64,000 bases of DNA from Trissonchulus latispiculum (Eukaryota > Nematoda > Enoplea > Enoplida > Ironidae), in contig JASAND010005702.1 of assembly GCA_030248195.1 (NCBI GenBank), positions 124,001 through 188,000 on the forward strand. The letters run 5' to 3'. How positions within the stretch are numbered: position 1 is the stretch's first letter; each line of letters opens with the position of its first letter. Of the stretch, positions 30,056-42,315 are shown piece after piece. The translations under genes were made by a program, and so were the position numbers. Below the pieces are notes generated by a model, which saw nothing but the letters and a program-made list of their open reading frames with translations, was not told the DNA's origin and searched no databases.

Positions 30056-31625
30056 CATCCCAAACTTTTGCTTTTTTCTGAAACGGACACTGTCGATGCT
30101 CAAAATGTTTCTCTTCGATCACCCACTATTCTCCAGAGACAGCCTACGTGAATAGACTTAAACTGTTTCTTACGAAATTGTAACCCGATCAATGACACTA
30201 TACACTATTCACTATTTTGTCTTATGTTGCTCCCTTAACTGCAGTACGTATAAATCTAATATCATTGGTCTCAATCAAATTTCTGTGTCACTTCACTGTC
30301 ACTCACCAATTACCACTTAATCACTTTTGTCAACTGTATATACGAATGTGTTTTTATTTGTGCTTAGGTTTATTTTCGGGTTTTTCTGTTAAGACTAGGC
30401 CTTTCCGCCACTTCTTCAAGATTTTTTGGTCAGTTTTGCTTCGTATTTTAGGTTTCATACGTGATTTCCAGTATCAGATTTCTAGGATTTTTTGATTAAA
30501 TTTTATGGTACACTTAAAAGTTTTCCTTGAATACGTAGAATGCTCGATTTTAAATTTTTTCTCAATTTTCTCGATTTTAAATGAAATTTTAAATGTACGT
30601 ACGTGGGTTCTTACAACACAACTTCCGTCAGTAACCATTTTTTCAAGTTTTTTTCACCGTCTTGTATTCGCACTTACTTGTTTTCTTCTTATGTTTGCAC
30701 CTATTTGCTTGGTTCTTTCAGGCAGGTCCTACCAATCTTGTGCTGCTTCCGTTTCTGTGGCCTCCAGATCTTTTTCCTGCTTCCTTGGAATTTGGTTTTG
30801 GATTTGATTTGGATTTTGGTTTTGGACAATGGATGGCTTTTCCTGCGGCTACACTAGGTTGTTTCATTTCTTGATATAAAATTTAGATTTTGAAGTTTGA
30901 TTTATTGTCATGGTCTAAAAAGCTTTTTCCTGCGATCTTCATCTTGCTCTTAAATTTTTTAAATTTAAATTTTACAGTTTTTCCTATCTTTGGAAACCTT
31001 TTTAAAATAAAATTCTAATTCCGGGGATTAACCATGTCACGTAAAATGGATTCTTAGGCGGTTCAGCGGTTACTCCGCACTCTACGTACGTATATTGAAA
31101 TGGTGGGGGTCCTTGGGGTAGACTGAAGGGGGCTTCCGTTGAGGGGAAACTTAGTATCTCGAATCAGTCTAAAAATTACGATGGCAAAGCTATAAATCTG
31201 GTTTTCGGGAATTTCTTCTTAAGGATCTGTCTGATGAAGCTACTGCATTTTTTGCTTTTCGGGATCAAATTCACAAGACTCAGTACACTTCAAATTTTTC
31301 AGAAAATAAATTTTTCTCCATCTCTAGCTAGGACTATGACTCTATTGATTTCATCTATTCCTACATGGGCTCAAGCGGTAGACAGGCAGAGTACATGGCA
31401 TTGGACATAGAGGAGATCTTAACCCGACATTTTTAGGGTCTACAGGCACACTTCACCCTATCCTACCCTTTGTACAAATTGCAGTCCCTCTTTCCGAAAA
31501 GTCACAAATTTTGAACCGAAATTGATCAGGTGCATCCAACGACGGTAGATCTGAGCCTGTTTTCCTAAGGCTTTATTTAATTCCCCTTTACTAGTGGTAA
31601 AGTGGGCTGCTGCATAAGGTTTGGT
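30056..31625. other. Non-coding, T-rich stretch
   Basis: Short open frames are disrupted by many stops. Possibly decayed retroelement sequence, but no domain was recognised. Confidence 0.35.
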
Positions 31626-31631
31626 GAATGT

Positions 31632-31835
31632 TCAAAAGTTCGGGGTCTTCCCCAAAGAGTTCAGGGGTCTCTTCAAAAGTTCGGACCTTGCTCCAATAAG
31701 TTCGGGGTCCGGCCTAACAGGTTCGGGGTACGGCCCAATAAGTTCGGGGTCCGGCCTAACAAGTTCGGGGTCCGACCTAAAACGTTCGGGGCCAATTCAA
31801 ATTTGTTCGGGGTCTTACGAAATAAGTTCGGGTGT
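31632..31835 (+). repeat. Tandem repeat with unit of about 21 bp (AAGTTCGGGGTCCGGCCTAA)
   Basis: About nine degenerate units carry the core GTTCGGGGTC. A TATAAAAA box follows at about 31848, and a (GTT)n microsatellite at about 31968-31990. Confidence 0.8.
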
Positions 31836-31999
31836 TGCTGATCCTACTATAAAAACCCCGTCTTTTCCATTGAGAGCTCCTGGCACATTCTAGGGGATCC
31901 TCTAGTGCTTGTCCCCAATGTTGCCCTTTATACGGAGCCTGCCTACCGGTACAAAGCGTTGTTGTCATTTTGTTGTTGTTGTTGTTGTAGTAGTAACCC

Positions 32000-34829
32000 T
32001 CCATATCTGAGCTTTGCTATTGCTTTTTTGCAAGCCTACGGGTGTCTCTCTCTAAATTCAATTTAGCAGAAATTCTTTGCTCAAGAATTTTTTCAGGCAC
32101 TGAAATTGCTTTGTCTTTTAGGACAGTTTGTCCCGAACTTTCTACTACGTTTTTCCTCAGCTAGGGCGCTATACGATCTGCTTACCTTTCACTGTGTTTC
32201 TTTTTCATTTCTTGATGATAGGGTCTCGGGGAATGAGTTGCTCCGTTGACCTAAGACTGGGACACAAAGTAACTCATCTCCCCCGGCTCCCAAACTTTTA
32301 TCTGGATTACATCAAAATTTTTCAAATTCTTACATTTTATTCTTTTCTTGTCGGTGTGGGTTTCCGGGGCTGTTGCCTAAGACAGGGTCATTCTCGGGCA
32401 CTCATACCGGCAGGTTTGTACTGCAGTTAAGGGACTCTGTCATGTACTGTCTTTTGTTTTGAATTTAGTTTTCTTGTAGTTTATTCTGTACTTGTCTTGT
32501 CTTTATCATTTGTCTTGTCTGAATTTGTCTTGTCTTTATCTTGCCTTGCTTTAGCCATGCTGCATTAATTTTTGTTCTATGTTTAGGCGACGGTCATTTT
32601 ATCGTGTATGGAGCCCACACCCCCAAATGCGCCGGGCGTGCTCGCTCAGCCGGATGCGTACTGGGAGCCAGCGATTCAATCTTGTCCGGTGCTTGTGGTT
32701 GGCGATAATGGAAAGGGCAGAAGGTGTTTGGACTGAATGGGTGTGGTTGGCGGTCAGGTGGGGCCCTGTAGTTTCATTTCGCCCTTGATGGCGTTTGTGG
32801 GTTTGGGCCGATATTTGGTCCTTCTGCCTTCTTGCTGTGGCTCCGCCTTGGCTTGTCTTCTGCTTAGCCTCTTTGTTTGGCCGCTATGATTCTACCATCT
32901 TTGACTGACGGCTTGTTCTGACCTGATTCTGGGCTGAGTCGGATTTGGCCGAAGACCGACTTTGTGACTACTTCGGGGCAGTAATGGCTCCTGCAGGTTT
33001 GGATCAGTGCCTGAGTTTTTTGCATTTCGGGCTATGGACCCATTTTGCTTCGAACTTTTGATTTTTCCCTCCGTCTTGGTTGGCTGGTTAGGTCCTACCG
33101 TTGGCATTGGAGCTTTGCCACCTGGCTGTCGTTGGATAGCCGATTTGGAATTCTTTGACTTTGTGAAGGTCTCACAACTTGAAAGTAACTGTGTGTCTCT
33201 GTGGCTATAATTTATACCTTTGCCTTTTGTGGCGGGCCATCGGCCGCTATCTTGGTATCAGGTCCGCCCGCTCTATCAGGAACTACTTGTCTGTTGGGTG
33301 AACATGTCCCGGTGTCATCTGGTTCTTGCCATTCGCCGCTCCCTTACGATATCTTGGGCCCCTTCCCTTGCACGCCCTGAACGCTTCCACATTCCAATTT
33401 CTATATATGTGTTTGTTGTGAACTCTCCACTCGTTCCCGGTCTCGAATAGCTACCAACAATACGCTAGCAACTATTCTGCAGTCTTCTAAAGAGAACGAC
33501 CTATAAACTTTGAAACTTTGCGAGAGCTTTAGAGAGAGAATTTGAGCAGATTTGACAGAGACGACAGAAATGGTAACCGTAAACAACCTGACAATTTTAG
33601 ACGAAAAGATAGCAGACATCGTTTAGAATAGACAGTTAAAAGTTAATATGTTTAGCAGGAATCTTTCTTTCTTCAGCAGAACTAACCGAACATCCAACCC
33701 ACACTCAAAATCCCAGATATGGCAGTCCTAAGTTGATTTGTGCTTCCCAAAGCCAACGTTAGACTCTCAGAAACGTTTCACACCCAGATAAAAACCTTAG
33801 CAAACTGACGATTATCGGCTGAATTCCAGGAGAACCAGACAGAGCAGCTGAACAAAATCAGTGGAACGGACAGAACTGTTGAGAGTCAAGGGGTGAGCGC
33901 AGGGAGTCACTCACGATGATAGGCAGAACTAAAGAACCAGGACGGCAGCAGGCTGATATCCGGCAGCGCGGCAGAGGGAGACAGAGGGATCCACGGGATC
34001 CAAAAAACCAGCAGAGAGCGGAAAAAGCAGAGAGATCGCTTCAGGGCCCGTAGGCGGCACCTTTTCTAGAACTGAATAAAATGGGTTAAAACCCTATCGG
34101 TTTTAACCCGGATTCAGTGGTGTTAACTGAATTTCATACAGAATGAGAAAAGTTTGTTGGTCTTTGATTAAAAACAGAAAAGACATTATTCGTTGGATAA
34201 GGACTGACCTATGTTCACAAATTCAAAAAGTAGCAAGTGTTGATAAAATGAAGAAAACGTTTCGAATGACTAGAACGATTCAGTTTCAAACGAACTGACG
34301 ATCAAAACAGTGATGTTAAACCAGCAAAACGCGAAAATTTAGATTTTTTGAAGAAGGAAAACTTGCAAGAGAATTTCGTCAGAAATCCACTACAAATGGC
34401 GTATTCCTGGATTTCCGGTGAAGAGAGACCGGTGAAAACAAGGAAGAGGAAGAACTCGTAGTGGCGGACAGGGCCCCTAGAAGCCCAGGATGCGATAAGC
34501 TGCACCTAAGGAGAACTAACTTCTACGTAGATCAAAAATTAGTTAGAGTCGTAATGCAATTGACTCATTAATGTTAATTATTAACTTTCGTGTTTCTTTC
34601 CTTTTTAGGGGTGACTTGTGCCTTAATTTCAGAGGGGTTCTCCTCTGTCTAGCCTATGCGTACTTAGTTAGAGAGAACTAACGTCGCTCTCGTGATGTAG
34701 AAAAGGCAGAGAACCTCACAAATACACATGCATGGCGACTCAGGCAGCACAGTACATATTCATTCAAACGCAGAGTAGGGGACCTGTGTGTAAACCCTGT
34801 ACGGTTGATTATGCAAAATTAAGGGGTTA
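32000..34829. other. Long stretch without recognisable genes
   Basis: Several open frames of 60-100 codons exist on both strands but none shows a domain or consistent composition. A GGGTTAAAACCC/GGGTTTTAACC-type inverted repeat lies near 34082-34112, similar to the hairpin at about 20462. Confidence 0.4.
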
Positions 34830-34855
34830 GGGGGGTTGTACCAAATAAGGGACAG
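34830..34855 (+). repeat. Left terminal inverted repeat of the pogo-like element
   Basis: This 26-bp sequence is repeated inversely at 41121-41146. The terminal G6 run and the CCAAATAAGGGACAG word are shared. Confidence 0.9.
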
Positions 34856-36304
34856 TCCCAAATAAGGGACACTTTTTGCTATTTTTGGGTGGCGCATGCG
34901 CTATAATCCACTTTCTTTTGCAATAAAGGTATCACATGATAGGGGACACATTTCTCTGTCTCACGGCTAAATCGATTTTCTTTGCTGCTCACGTGACCAA
35001 AATTTGCACGAAGCTAAACACTTGGACCTTTTCTCGCAAGTCTGAATCTATAGGCTGGGGATTTCTATATGACAATATTTTTGTTTGGCGCAAACTTATT
35101 CCTGTATGAAATTCTGCAATCCTTACATCATTTTAGAGCCCTTTTCTTGCTGAATATTTTGGCATAAAGATTTTTAAGATAAATTCTTTTTTTAAGTTTT
35201 AATTGAAATTATTTTATTTAGTCACCCGTATTCTGCATTTGCACCAAATAAGGAACAGCTTGTGCCTTTTAAGGGACAGTGAATACTAAATAAGGGACAC
35301 CGTTTTCGACACCAAATAAGGGACACTGTGCAGACATTGTTAGTTGGTTTTGACATCTGTGGACACAATAATAAGTTACAATGTTCATTAACAACTTGTA
35401 TGATACAGTTTTATGGTTTATCTGGCTAAAGCTCTATGAAACTTTTCCGAAAACAGATTTATCACAAATTTCTGCCAATCCCTAGGAACATAATGAAAAT
35501 TTTGGTTGGATGCAATTGGTTAAACAAAAATTTCTGAGAATTCTAGGGTGAGAGATACCCATCCAGAATTACCAATGGCCTTCTATTCAGACCGCCTAAA
35601 ATTTTAAAACCTCCAAATACCTTCTGTATTATGGTCTATTTTACAGAAATGCTCGAGCCTTTAAAGCTTAGGTTTTTATTCGATGTTTTTGTATCTCAAG
35701 AATAGGGGGGAGGGTGGTACTCCTACCAAAACGACAAATTTTTCCCCTTCCATGATTTTCGGATTTCGCTAACCACCTGCAAATCTTTGCCCATAAAGTG
35801 GCCAAAAATAGCAGGAAATCAAAGATCTAGAGGTTTATGGCAATTTTTGGGGCGCCTCCCTCCTACCGAGCCTAACACCTTCCCTTTTTCCCCGGCCACA
35901 ACTGAAGACAAAATTTTGCGTAGCTTTTTAGTGAGGATGCAAATTTCTGGATACGACTAAACCAAAATTTTCTTGGGCGTAAAATTAAATATTTCGGAAG
36001 GAAAAGGATCGCCCAGCCCTCATTCGTACCTTTTTCGTAAGGCATTTACAGGACGAACCCTCCCCTCTTTCTCCATCCCTATAATCGACGAATCCTGTGG
36101 CACTTTAGTGCAGGTATTAGGCAAATTTTTGGGACGGGTTGGTGGGTTTGATTTATCTACTGTGTCTTTGTGGGGGTCGGGGTCACCCCTCGAAACTTAA
36201 AGGGTGTACCTAAAACATGGCCATTTAGGAGGATATCCCTTCAGACCGTGCATGTATATTGTGAATTCACCAGGTCTCTCTCCTCCGAGGGTCACTCACC
36301 CCAC

Positions 36305-36708
36305 CATAGGTTAACGCGGGGAGGGCTTGGGGGGGTTCAAGCCCCCCCCCAACCCGGACAAGGTACAAGCCCTATCGCCGTCGGGGACAATGGGAACGAA
36401 AAAATGGCAAAGGGGTAACCAAAAACAGCTGGGAAAAATTAGTTTTTACAGTAAAATTTCAAAAAATTTCTTTTAACTAAAATGTTTAATTTTTCGGGAA
36501 ACTTGGGCAAAATTTCAAAATTTTATCCAAAAATTGAAGATTTTTTGCAAGTTTTGACAAAAATTGTTAATTTTAATAAATCAGCGTTAATTTTTCGAAA
36601 AATTTACTATTTTTTCTTGAGGTACAGGCCCCCCTGAAAATCTTTGTTCAAGGTACAAGCCCCCTCAAAATTGTTTGGGGACAAGCCCCCCCAGGACCCG
36701 ACCCTATG
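36305..36708 (+). repeat. MITE-like repeat, copy 1, in the transposon's 5' region
   Basis: It runs from CATAGG to CCTATG. It shares with 37998-38291, in inverted orientation, the words CCGGACAAGGTACAAGC, GGGGGCTTG and TCAAGGTACAA. The copies flank transposase exons 1 and 2. Confidence 0.7.
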
Positions 36709-36946
36709 TTTATGTATGCACCCAAGGTGACCCAACCCTCATAATCTGGGGTTTTGGGCAAAACCCAAAAGTCCGGATTTTGGTTCACTCCCCACCCTCG
36801 AAAAATTTCCACCACAAGTCTGCTTTTGACCCGCTTTGACCAAAATTTCTGAATTAATTGAAGGGGGATTGATATCATGTAGGCATGCCGTATTCACTAT
36901 GTTGTTGTATTTAGACTTGGTTAATGTTTTGCCTAATCTATTTCAC

Positions 36947-39900
36947 ATGGCAAGAACAAAGCAGCTTCACATCAACCGTCGACCAGGTACACGATTGCCT
37001 CTGGCGCGTAAACCTGCTGCAAATAGTCAGACCACAGCCCAGATCGATCCATCCGGTGATCCTAACTCTACTAATCCATCGGTGGGTGCAAATCAGAGAG
37101 GTTCAATGATATATTATACATAGGGTTGGGTACATACTGTAAAGGGTGCTTATCCTAAGAAATAGAGACCTAGAGACCATCCTGTTAACTTAAGGTGGTG
37201 GTAGGTTTTTGTGCAGTGCCTTTTTTTGTGATGTTTAACTTAATTTTGGGAGTTAGAAAGAGCTTTAGACATCGTCATAAACCTTATAAATAGAACGTTC
37301 CTATGAATTTACGAAACTAGCAAATTGGCCATTTTGTGCTCCTTAAAATCGTTTTGTGAATTCGTTTAGTGCTTTTGTGGATTTGTGAACTGTTTTCTTT
37401 TGACGTCTATTTTTAGATAAAGATTGTGTGCATAAGTGAGCTACTGCTAGTATTAAACGTTTACAATACGTTCATTCTTTGCTTTTAGGGTTCGACAGCA
37501 GCTTCTGACAATGTGACGGACAGCGCAGCTATTCCAAGCTCAACGACTACAGTTACACTCCCTGAACCTGGTCCAAACCCAAAGATCAGTCCGAAGAAAC
37601 GTAAAGCCAAGTGGACAGAGTCAAACCTTAAGCTCGCACTTGAGGCAGTTGAAAAAGGTATATATATCTAGATTTTAAATATAATACAACTAAAACTGGT
37701 ATTATTTTACTAATGAGTTGATACGTACTTATAGTATTTCTATGCAGATTTTTTTATCGGTCCTTGTTAGTTCTGCTACAGTACATACGTCAGGGTCAGT
37801 ATAAAAACAATACAGGTGCGACACTTCAACCCTCAATTTGAATTGCGTATTGGATATTGATTTGCTGGTGGGGGTGGGTGGGCCGTTAGCGTTCAACAGC
37901 ACGGCTCGCGAGTTGATAACAGAGAGCCTGTCTGCTGTCACAATATTTTTAGTGTACTGTACTGTGTACTTTCCATGTACTCTTGAGCATATATTAACAT
38001 AGGGTAGGGTCCTGGGGGCTTGTCCCCAAGACATTTTGAGGGGGTTTGTACCTTGAACTAAAGTTTCTGCGCTCACAAAATTTGCAACAAAATCTTTATT
38101 TTTTTAAAAAATTCGAAATTAAGCCCGATTTTATTAAAATTAAACCTTTTAGCTAGCCAGATAATTTTCAAAATGTTAGTGTAAAAGCTAAATTTTTCCG
38201 ACTTTTTGCTTACCCCTTGTCCCAGACGGCAGTGAGCTTGTACCTTGTCCGGATTGGGGGAGGGGGCTTGGACCCCCCACCTTAACCTATGCTCCTGATG
38301 GCTCTTGATAGTCTTTATCTACGAATTGAATTCGCATTCCCAGATGCGATAGTTCGCAGAGTTCCGTGTGTTTGCATTGCAATTTGCAACCTGCAACTGC
38401 AATAATTTAAAGGATTTATTTTATTCTTCTAGGTGTCAGTCGTCGCCAAGCCGAGGTCATATATGGGGTTCCCAAATCTTGTATCGACCGGCGAATAACT
38501 GGAAAATGTCGAAAAGGAAAAGGCCAAGGAAGACCCAGCTATTTGGGAGAAAAACAGGAAAAACAACTTCAGGAAATCATAAACAAAGCATCGACCAATG
38601 CTGTCCCTTTCACGAGAGAACGCCTTCAGCATGTTGTTTACGATTATGCTGAGAGCAAAGGAATTGATACTCCATTCAACAAAGATAAGAAGATTGCCGG
38701 TAGGAAGTGGTTTAGTGGATTCAGACGGCGTAACCCGGGTTTGGTTATGAGGAAGCCAGAAAACATTTCGAGGGCCAGAGTTTTCGCGATGAATCGAACC
38801 CGGACGCAGCAGTGGTTCGATACGGTGAAAGGTCAAATTGGTATCGAAATTCTTGCAAATCATCCTGAACGCATTTACAACATGGACGAAACGGGGCTTC
38901 AAAATGTCGTTGAAAGTGGAAAAGTCATTGGAAATAAAGGGGCCAGATCAGTTTATTCACTGGCTTCAATGGAAAGGGGTGAGATCACAACTATCATTGG
39001 CTGCTGCAATGCTGCTGGGGCTTACATTCCTCCAATGATCATTCATAAAGGAAAGCTGATAAAGAATCTGATGAAGGTTGTTGATATTTCCACGTATCCT
39101 CCAGGTTCTGCCATTACTTGTTCGGAATCTGGCTATATTAATGCTGACATCATGAAGGAATGGCTGGAACATTTTCTGAAGTGGAGCGCTGCTATAACCA
39201 AGGATGAAAGGATTTTCCTGATTATTGATGGCCATCGATCTCACGTTCAGAGCGATCTCGCTGTTCTTGCACACGATCACAACGTGGAAGTTCTTTGCTT
39301 ACCCCTCACACTACCCACCAGCTGCAGCCATTGGACAAGGCTGTCTACGGTCCCCTCAAAGCTGCATGGAAACGTGAAGTGATTAAACGTACCTATCGAA
39401 CTGTTGGAAAGAAGATTGGAAAACCCGATTTCGGATCTGTTTTCAGCGCAGCTTGGATTAAAGCGGCAAGTTCGGCTAACGCCATTTCTGGATTTCGCGC
39501 TACGGGTCTAGTGCCTTTTGATCCAAACGCAATCGGGGATGATGCTTACTCGATTGGTGAACACTTTGCGCCATCGACTGCGACTACTCCTTCGCAATCG
39601 AGTCCGGAATCTGAGGTCCATGTTGCCGATACAGAACTCTTTGAATGTGAGCAGGTCTTAGAGAATACGTCCTGGCAGCCTGATCATTTAAGCCCCATGG
39701 TTGGTCATTTTGTGGATGTCAGTACGGATATGACAATGCCTGTCGGTGTTCAACCAGGGTGCTCCACTTGGTCACCTGGTCACCTGTCGACTTGGTCTAC
39801 CCCTCAGCTCAGCGCTCAGCCTACTTCCACGTCACCGATGTGCTACATGCTGCCTCCTGAAACCTTACCTCCACATGCTATGGTGGCTGAGTTGCCTAAT

Positions 39901-40470
39901 GCTAGCCATTTGTCGGCCATGTATAAAGAAGTTCTTCCAAATGACTTTAGTACTGCGTTCGATGCCAGGTCTAACCTGCTGAACTTCGGGTATTCTGGTG
40001 ACAACGGGATGCATGAAATGCAATGTCTGCCTACCCATGATCAGACAATCCCTTCTGGGGTTTCCGACAACGGTCCTCTAAGTCATCCACAAACGGGTTT
40101 GGATGCATCAGATGATGAAGATACCAGAAACACCTTTGATATTCATGTACCTGAATTGACCACGACCGTTTCCACAGAGTTCGTGGAAAAGCATCGAAAG
40201 CCTTATCTGGCCCATGTTACATCTGTCTCCAACTTGGAGAAAGGGTCAAAGAATCCCTGCCGGATTGCTGCTCCCTCCAAAGCTGCCAAGTTCGACAAAG
40301 GCTGGATTTGTCTTGGCTGTGACACATCCTGGGAAACTGATAAAAAGAACATAAATGGCGAAGAATGGCTCCGGTGTAACAATTGCTCAAACTGGCAACA
40401 TTCTAAGCATTCCTGTGGTGGGCGTACTTTAAGTCGCCTATTTCTTTGCAAATTTTGTAGCTCAACTTAA
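36947..40470 (+). CDS. Pogo/Tigger-like DDE transposase, three exons, PHD-like C-terminus, one frameshift
   Basis: Predicted exons are 36947-37081, 37489-37657 and 38433-40470. The junctions TCG|GTGGGT, TTTTAG|GG, AAAG|GTATAT and TTCTAG|GT keep the frame. Exon 1 starts MARTKQ. Exons 2-3 join to give a psq-type HTH (LALEAVEKG plus VSRRQAEVIYGVPKS), then a CENP-B-like DNA-binding region. The DDE_1 catalytic core has NMDETG (Asp codon 38885-38887), LIIDGHRSH (39227-39229) and LQPLD (39334-39336). Between the second and third aspartate a C run at about 39301-39306 lacks one base relative to the usual LPPHTTHQLQPLD pattern, so the frame shifts. A Ser/Thr/Pro-rich linker follows, ending in a Cys/His-rich finger (CLGC, CNNC, HSKHSC, CKFC), PHD-like. 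The frameshift could be real inactivation or a sequence error. Confidence 0.8.
37998..38291 (-). repeat. MITE-like repeat, copy 2, in the transposase's second intron
   Basis: Inverted relative to 36305-36708 and about 110 bp shorter, again bounded by CATAGG and CCTATG. Probably a separate insertion of the same family. Confidence 0.7.
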
Positions 40471-41120
40471 ACTTTTTGGTTTTGTGTTTTGCTTTTATTG
40501 AAGAGCTTTTGTTTGTTTCATTTATTGCCTTACAATTTGTGCACTTTGCATTTGTTTTTAATGATTCTTTGCTCGGAAAGTTGACAATATTTGAAGCTCA
40601 CATTTTATTTGTGCCAATTGCCAATTGTATTTGTTAACATTTTGTAGTTGTAGGATTTATTGTTGTGTGCACTTTTGTATGTAATGTAGTCGAGTTGACT
40701 CAGTACAGTTTATTGTTTCCAACGTATTCCTGTGCTTGTGACTCTATTCAGTGCAGTTATCAATGTTGTTTATGTTAGTTTGTAGAAATTGGCTAAACTT
40801 GGCGTTCTAGTCGTTGTTTGTATTAGAATTGTGTCCCTTATTTGGTTACCGCGTTGCTGTCCCTTATTTGGTAGTCTGTGTCCCTTATTTGGGACCTAGT
40901 GTCCCTTATTTAGTGTTTCTTGCGAAAACTGTACCGTTTCTGCTTTATTACAATAAAACGAGTTTGTATTCCACTAAGGTATAAATATAAGTTGATAAAC
41001 ATATAGAGCAAAGATAGCTCTTTTCAACGATATAAATATCATAGATGACAGCGAACTTTTTTGGGAGGAATTATTCGTTTTTCCACAAAATTGCGCATTC
41101 AGGAAGGTTACGCATTTGTG

Positions 41121-41146
41121 CTGTCCCTTATTTGGTACAACCCCCC
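41121..41146 (-). repeat. Right terminal inverted repeat of the pogo-like element
   Basis: Exact inverse copy of 34830-34855, followed by TA. Confidence 0.9.
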
Positions 41147-41743
41147 TAAAAGTTACCTAAGCTCAGACTCAAATTACCGGTGAACGGATTTCATTTTACA
41201 AATGATTATATATAATTACAATAACAAAATTATTATTAACAAGACTTATTCATTAGTCAAAACATTGGTTTAGTTTCTGTTCACTTTTGTAGTGGACCGA
41301 AGTCCAGTTTTCTGCCCTTATAGATTTCAATAGAAGGAGACTAAATTGTACAATTCTCCACACAGTTACAATTTCTGTATAAATTATCACAAACTCAATT
41401 GCAATCCGTACGTAAACAAGAATAATCAAACAAAAGTGAGCACCAATTTAAACATTAATAAATACAAGCATGGCTAATCACAAGTAAAAGGCAAAACTCA
41501 AGTATTTTAACTCAAGTATGTTACTCAAGTAGTTAACAATCTTCTAGACAACAGCTTTTTGAATGAACCCGGTTATACAACGGTAGCTACTGTAAGATTG
41601 AATCATTTGCATCATATTCGCTATAGGTTCGTCATCAAGTGATTGAGTAAGAACATCCCTTTTTCTATTATTTTCTGAGACTCCTTTTGAAGAATGCTAA
41701 ACCAGATTTCTAGATTGCAATTCCAACACCTTATTTTTCCTAG

Positions 41744-41976
41744 TTCCTAGCACAGTCTACTGTGTCGCACTAGCTATGTTTCAAGTTGTAGCTGCAGCAA
41801 CACCGTATGTCAAGTTTCACTTCCTTTACTTCATAATAGTCCATCTGGTTTGGATGATAAATCATTGCGTGAATCCGGTTGTGTATCTTTGTTTTAATAC
41901 TCCGTTACGAAAAATAGTGAAGACACTTTCCTTTGCTAGTCAAAGAAATCAAGTCGAAGCTGTCTGGAGAAATTAA
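41744..41976 (+). CDS. Last exon of a rhodopsin-like GPCR (TM7 and helix 8)
   Basis: After a 3' splice site (TATTTTTCCTAG ending at 41743) the frame runs to TAA at 41974-41976. It contains a hydrophobic helix, then NHCVNPVVYLCFNTPLRKIV, which has the TM7 NPxxY motif followed by the F(N/K)xxLR helix-8 pattern. The preceding hydrophobic stretch fits TM6 end to TM7. Upstream exons are not visible in the window; the pogo element lies directly upstream and may sit in the preceding intron. The ligand class cannot be told from this fragment. Confidence 0.65.
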
Positions 41977-42315
41977 GAAAATTAACTAACTAACAAAGCC
42001 AATCTCCAGTTTCATGTTTATTTTACGAATATGACACTGCATATACTAGACGTAATTGTCTGGTTGTCTGAGTTAGCATTGGAGGTCCGAGATACGGTGT
42101 CGGATGAAAACAATTTCATATTGATCTGATCATCAGCTTCTAGAGCTATCAATTCCAGAAGCCTGATGAGTACTCAGATCATATCAAATGTCAATTAACA
42201 AATTGAATTTTCAGCAGTGCTCTCTGGGTGTCTTAGTGCTGGCAATTCCCAGAGCAAGCAAAATCGGGAATGAATATGACCAGACATGTGTTGACCGCCA
42301 ATTTAAATAGAGATT
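41977..42315. other. Intergenic stretch
   Basis: Between the GPCR exon (+) and the TBP-like ORF (-). An imperfect inverted repeat (GATCTGATCATCAGCTTCTAGAG versus AGAAGCCTGATGAGTACTCAGATCATATC) lies near 42122-42186. Confidence 0.4.

Larger units (their letters stand above)
34830..41146 (+). mobile_element. Complete pogo-like DNA transposon (about 6.3 kb)
   Basis: The left end begins GGGGGGTTGTACCAAATAAG. The right end is its exact reverse complement, and the match extends 26 bp. Both ends are flanked by TA (34828-34829 and 41147-41148), the target duplication of the Tc1/mariner/pogo group. The internal 15-mer CCAAATAAGGGACAC and variants recur near both ends: about 34841, 34858, 35246, 35284 and 35312 on the left, and about 40830, 40857, 40879, 40900 and 41120 on the right in inverse orientation. 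The transposase gene occupies 36947-40470. Exactly matching TIRs suggest fairly recent insertion. Confidence 0.9.

Noticed and set aside
31602..31893. ORF with NKFGVRP repeats as a repeat protein
   Set aside because: It is the translation of a degenerate 21-bp tandem repeat with no start context or flanking coding sequence.
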